The notes beneath the pieces are model-generated. The model had not been told where the DNA came from, made no database searches, and was given only the letters and a program-made list of their open reading frames with translations. Made by a program: the position numbers and the translations under genes. This document shows, in pieces, positions 61,303-64,000 of a stretch of 64,000 nucleotides of DNA (its first letter is position 1; each line of letters begins with the position of its first letter). Origin of the DNA: Vibrio caribbeanicus ATCC BAA-2122 (GTDB taxonomy: Bacteria; Pseudomonadota; Gammaproteobacteria; Enterobacterales; Vibrionaceae); contig NZ_AEIU01000063.1 of NCBI RefSeq assembly GCF_000165125.1, forward strand, positions 18,146 through 82,145. Direction: 5' to 3'.

Positions 61303-61326
61303 GAACGTTTGGACGTCTAGACGTAA
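61303..61326. promoter_or_regulatory. three tandem MetJ boxes upstream of metN
   Basis: Three contiguous 8-mers in phase: GAACGTTT (5 of 8 to consensus AGACGTCT), GGACGTCT (7 of 8), AGACGTAA (6 of 8). MetJ binds tandem boxes cooperatively with S-adenosylmethionine. They end 9 bp before the metN -35. Confidence 0.85.
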
Positions 61327-61335
61327 AAATATCTA

Positions 61336-61364
61336 TTGACACAAATCCAGCAAACCCCTAGCAT
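61336..61364 (+). promoter_or_regulatory. sigma70 promoter of metNIQ
   Basis: -35 TTGACA (61336-61341), 17-bp spacer, -10 TAGCAT (61359-61364); about 50 bp before the metN ATG. The perfect -35 and good spacing support the call. Confidence 0.6.
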
Positions 61365-61421
61365 CCCCCTATTAATGAGATACAGCTCAAAGAATTTACT
61401 GTCGCAATAGCGGATTTACAG

Positions 61422-62456
61422 ATGATTGAAATTCAAAACGTAAATAAAATTTTCTATCAGGGTAAGCAAGAAATCTATGCCCTAAAAGATATTAACCTTA
61501 GTATTCCACAAGGCGAGATATTCGGTGTAATAGGGTCATCGGGTGCAGGGAAAAGTACTTTGATCCGATGTGTCAATATGCTCGAAGCTCCAACTTCAGG
61601 ACAAGTTTTTGTTGACGGCATCGATTTAACTCAATTGAATAAATCAGAATTGGGCCGAGCTCGCCAGAATATCGGAATGATTTTTCAACATTTTAATCTA
61701 CTTTCCTCGCGAACTGTTTTTGACAACGTTGCACTTCCTCTCGAATTGGCAAAAAGAGGTCGCAGCCAAATTGTCCAAAAAGTCACAGAACTGTTAGAAC
61801 TGGTTGGCCTATCTGATAAACATTCAAGCTATCCGGCAAATCTGAGTGGCGGTCAAAAACAACGTGTTGCTATAGCGAGAGCACTGGCCTCAGATCCAAA
61901 GGTTCTGTTATGTGATGAAGCAACAAGTGCGCTAGACCCAGCTACAACTCAATCTATCCTTGAGCTATTAAAAACCATTAATCGCAAGCTCAAGATTACT
62001 ATGTTGTTGATTACACATGAAATGGATGTAGTAAAAAGTATTTGCCACCAAGTTGCTATCATAGGCGCGGGTAAATTAGTCGAGAAAGGTTCTGTCGGCG
62101 AAATTTTTGCTCATCCAAAGACAGAACTTGCACATCAATTCATACGCTCTACGCTCGACTTATCGATCCCTGAGGATTATCAAACTCGAATCTCAGAAGA
62201 ACGTGTCGCTGGAAGTCATCCATTAGTGCGATTGGAGTTTACTGGAAGCACGGTAGATGCTCCTCTTATCACTCAAATAGCACGCAAATTTAATATTGAT
62301 GTCAGCATTCTCAACTCGGATCTCGATTACGCCGGAGGAGTTAAATTTGGCATGATGGTCGCTGAGTTATTTGGTAGCGAACAAGGCGATACAGATGCCA
62401 TTGAGTTTCTTCGTGAAAATGCAGTAAAAGTAGAGGTACTTGGTTATGTCCTTTGA
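61422..62456 (+). CDS. metN: methionine ABC transporter ATP-binding protein
   Basis: 344 aa. Walker A '[13 protein letters not shown]' near residue 38, signature '[15 protein letters not shown]', Walker B '[13 protein letters not shown]', and a C-terminal NIL/ACT-like domain ('[24 protein letters not shown]') that binds methionine for transinhibition. Takes up L- and D-methionine with MetI and MetQ. metI starts 11 bp before its end. Confidence 0.97.
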   Translation: MIEIQNVNKIFYQGKQEIYALKDINLSIPQGEIFGVIGSSGAGKSTLIRCVNMLEAPTSGQVFVDGIDLTQLNKSELGRARQNIGMIFQHFNLLSSRTVFDNVALPLELAKRGRSQIVQKVTELLELVGLSDKHSSYPANLSGGQKQRVAIARALASDPKVLLCDEATSALDPATTQSILELLKTINRKLKITMLLITHEMDVVKSICHQVAIIGAGKLVEKGSVGEIFAHPKTELAHQFIRSTLDLSIPEDYQTRISEERVAGSHPLVRLEFTGSTVDAPLITQIARKFNIDVSILNSDLDYAGGVKFGMMVAELFGSEQGDTDAIEFLRENAVKVEVLGYVL

Positions 62457-63123
62457 TCAAATAGCCGATTGGTTTAGCTTAAATTCAAACCTTTTAATCA
62501 ATGCGACATGGGAAACCATTTATATGGTTGGCGCTGCAGGTCTAGTTGGTTTTATTGTTGGTATACCACTTGGGGTCATTCTACACACTAGCAAAAAAGG
62601 TGGGCTTTTAGAAAATACTAGGTTAAACAAAGCTCTCGGTGCCGTCGTCAATATTGGGCGCTCTGTACCTTTCTTGGTATTAATGGTCGCAATTATTCCC
62701 GTCACAAAGTTACTTGTCGGTACCTTTATTGGCACCACTGCTGCCATTGTACCTTTAACGATTGGTGCTATTCCTTTTGTCGCAAGATTAATCGAAGGCG
62801 CCTTGATTGAAGTCCCCAGTGGACTGGTTGAAGCTGCTCAATCTATGGGAGCTACCCCATTACAAATTATCCATAAAGTGCTATTGCCTGAAGCAATGCC
62901 GACAATAATCAATTCTGTCACTATCACGCTCGTCACTTTGGTCAGCTACTCAGCAATGGCTGGAACTGTCGGTGGCGGAGGTTTAGGAGACGTTGCAATT
63001 AGATATGGGTTTCACCGCTATGATGTCACTATAATGGCAGTAACGGTTGCCATGCTGATCATCTTAGTACAAATCATTCAAACAATTGGTGATGCGGTCG
63101 TTCGCCGTGTTGACCATCGCTAA
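62446..63123 (+). CDS. metI: methionine ABC transporter permease
   Basis: 225 aa with five transmembrane segments and the EAA loop '[27 protein letters not shown]'. '[22 protein letters not shown]' is typical of MetI. Start ATG at 62446, overlapping metN; AGAGG lies upstream. An in-frame TTG two codons earlier is less likely. Confidence 0.96.
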   Translation: MSFDQIADWFSLNSNLLINATWETIYMVGAAGLVGFIVGIPLGVILHTSKKGGLLENTRLNKALGAVVNIGRSVPFLVLMVAIIPVTKLLVGTFIGTTAAIVPLTIGAIPFVARLIEGALIEVPSGLVEAAQSMGATPLQIIHKVLLPEAMPTIINSVTITLVTLVSYSAMAGTVGGGGLGDVAIRYGFHRYDVTIMAVTVAMLIILVQIIQTIGDAVVRRVDHR

Positions 63124-63152
63124 CACAACATAAAAATTATACGGAGATATCA

Positions 63153-63962
63153 ATGAAATTTAATCTCAAAAGCTTGCTTGCTCTAGCTATTGCTTCATCG
63201 GCACTCGTCTTAACTGGGTGCGGTGATAAAAATGCTGACGTAAATACAATTAAAGTCGGAGTTATGGCAGGTGCAGAAGCACAAGTTGCAGAGGTCGCGG
63301 CAAAAGTGGCAAAAAATGATTATGGCTTAAATGTCGAATTGGTTACTTTTACGGACTACGTTACTCCAAACGCTGCATTGGATGATGGTTCTGTTGATAT
63401 TAATGCTTTCCAACATAAGCCCTATTTAGATCAGCAAATTGTAGATAGAGGATACAAACTATCAATCGCAGGTAACACCTTTGTTTATCCTATCGCAGGT
63501 TATTCAAAACAAGTAAAATCAGTAGATGAGATCCAAAATGGTGCACGTATTGCCGTACCTAATGACCCAACCAATCTTGGCCGTTCTTTAATTCTGTTAG
63601 AGCAACAAGGACTAATTAACTTACGTAAAGATGTGGGACTTTTAGCTACGGTAAGAGATATTACTAGCAACCCGAAGAACCTGAGTATTGTTGAATTAGA
63701 GGCAGCACAGTTGCCACGTTCTTTAGACGATGTAGCCCTTGCCGTCATCAACACCACGTATGCAAGTTCCATCGATTTAACCCCACAAAAAGACGGTATC
63801 TTTGTGGAAGATAAAGAATCTCCATACGTAAACCTTATCGTCGCGCGTCAAAGCAATGTTGACTCTGACAATGTGAAAAATTTTGTCAAAGCTTATCAGA
63901 CAGATGAAGTCTACAACGCGGCTTCAGCCATATTCAAAGGTGGCGTCGTTAAAGGTTGGTAA
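63153..63962 (+). CDS. metQ: methionine-binding lipoprotein MetQ
   Basis: 269 aa NlpA-family lipoprotein. Lipobox 'LVLTGCGDKNAD'. 'IKVGVMAGAEAQVAEVAAKVAKNDYGLNVELVTFTDY', 'NAFQHKPYLDQQ', 'VPNDPTNLGRSLILLEQQGLI', 'NTTYASSIDL'. Captures methionine in the periplasm for MetNI. CGGAG before the ATG. The family tail ends 'GGVVKGW'. Confidence 0.97.
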   Translation: MKFNLKSLLALAIASSALVLTGCGDKNADVNTIKVGVMAGAEAQVAEVAAKVAKNDYGLNVELVTFTDYVTPNAALDDGSVDINAFQHKPYLDQQIVDRGYKLSIAGNTFVYPIAGYSKQVKSVDEIQNGARIAVPNDPTNLGRSLILLEQQGLINLRKDVGLLATVRDITSNPKNLSIVELEAAQLPRSLDDVALAVINTTYASSIDLTPQKDGIFVEDKESPYVNLIVARQSNVDSDNVKNFVKAYQTDEVYNAASAIFKGGVVKGW

Positions 63963-63963
63963 T

Positions 63964-63989
63964 AAAAAAGCCGAAGCGCAAGCTTCGGC
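63964..63989 (-). terminator. minus-strand terminator at the right edge
   Basis: Stem GCCGAAGC / GCTTCGGC, loop GCAA. The A-tract lies on its left, so the U-tract forms only on the minus strand (TTTTTTATT). It therefore suits a convergent gene beyond the window more than metQ. Confidence 0.6.
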
Positions 63990-64000
63990 ACGAGTAGTGT

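Overview
The window is chromosomal DNA from a Vibrio (Gammaproteobacteria, Vibrionaceae). The genus call rests on a complete toxRS operon divergent from htpG, on the flgO/flgT flagellar-ring pair, and on gene order that follows the vibrio and E. coli core genome. I see no insertion sequence, prophage, CRISPR array or rRNA gene. Base composition looks fairly even; the intergenic DNA around the outer-membrane barrel genes (8.6-10.8 kb) is the most AT-rich part.

Layout. (1) 0-1.7 kb: flgO (cut by the window edge) and flgT, divergent, with a sigma54-type promoter on each strand. (2) 1.8-5.6 kb: tRNA-Arg(CCT), a dicarboxylate/amino-acid:cation symporter, an unrecognised small basic protein with an internal duplication, and gltX. 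(3) 5.8-8.6 kb: copA behind a textbook CueR/MerR-type promoter. (4) 8.9-13.1 kb: the most accessory-looking block, with three tandem AcfA/OmpX-like outer-membrane barrel genes, each with its own terminator, followed by a ToxR/CadC-like membrane-bound regulator. (5) 13.1-18.7 kb: hemH, adk and htpG on the minus strand, then toxRS on the plus strand. (6) 18.7-24.1 kb: a TauE-type permease, a YfcH epimerase, a YbbO-like SDR, cnoX, qmcA and an nfeD-like gene. (7) 24.1-32.3 kb: ligA, zipA, cysZ, cysK, ptsH, ptsI, crr. (8) 32.3-52.6 kb: ubiF, miaB-ybeZ-ybeY-ybeX-lnt, a zinc-ribbon protein, then a long envelope and housekeeping run leuS-lptE-holA-rsfS-rlmH-mrdA-mrdB-rlpA-dacA-ybeD-lipB-lipA. (9) 52.7-59.7 kb: a small lipoprotein, a coding-like remnant, glyA with a PurR box, a YitT-family protein, and an RND efflux pair. 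(10) 59.9-64 kb: two tandem tRNA-Tyr genes, a MliC-like lipoprotein, gmhB, and the methionine importer metNIQ behind tandem MetJ boxes.

How the genes work together. Most of the window is core: translation (gltX, leuS, miaB, rsfS, rlmH, ybeY, tRNAs), envelope growth and quality control (mrdA/mrdB/rlpA/dacA, lptE, lnt, gmhB, zipA), sugar phosphotransfer (ptsHI-crr), sulfur and methionine metabolism (cysZ, cysK, metNIQ), lipoate synthesis, and protein homeostasis (htpG, cnoX, qmcA/nfeD). The least explained part is the barrel-gene array with its membrane regulator. It recalls the ToxR/AcfA relationship of V. cholerae, and true toxRS lies about 4 kb downstream. The AT-rich region before the second barrel gene holds a perfect 16-bp palindrome, a 13-bp inverted repeat and 20-bp-spaced direct repeats, which suggests layered control. 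No computation was run; all family calls come from reading motifs and context.
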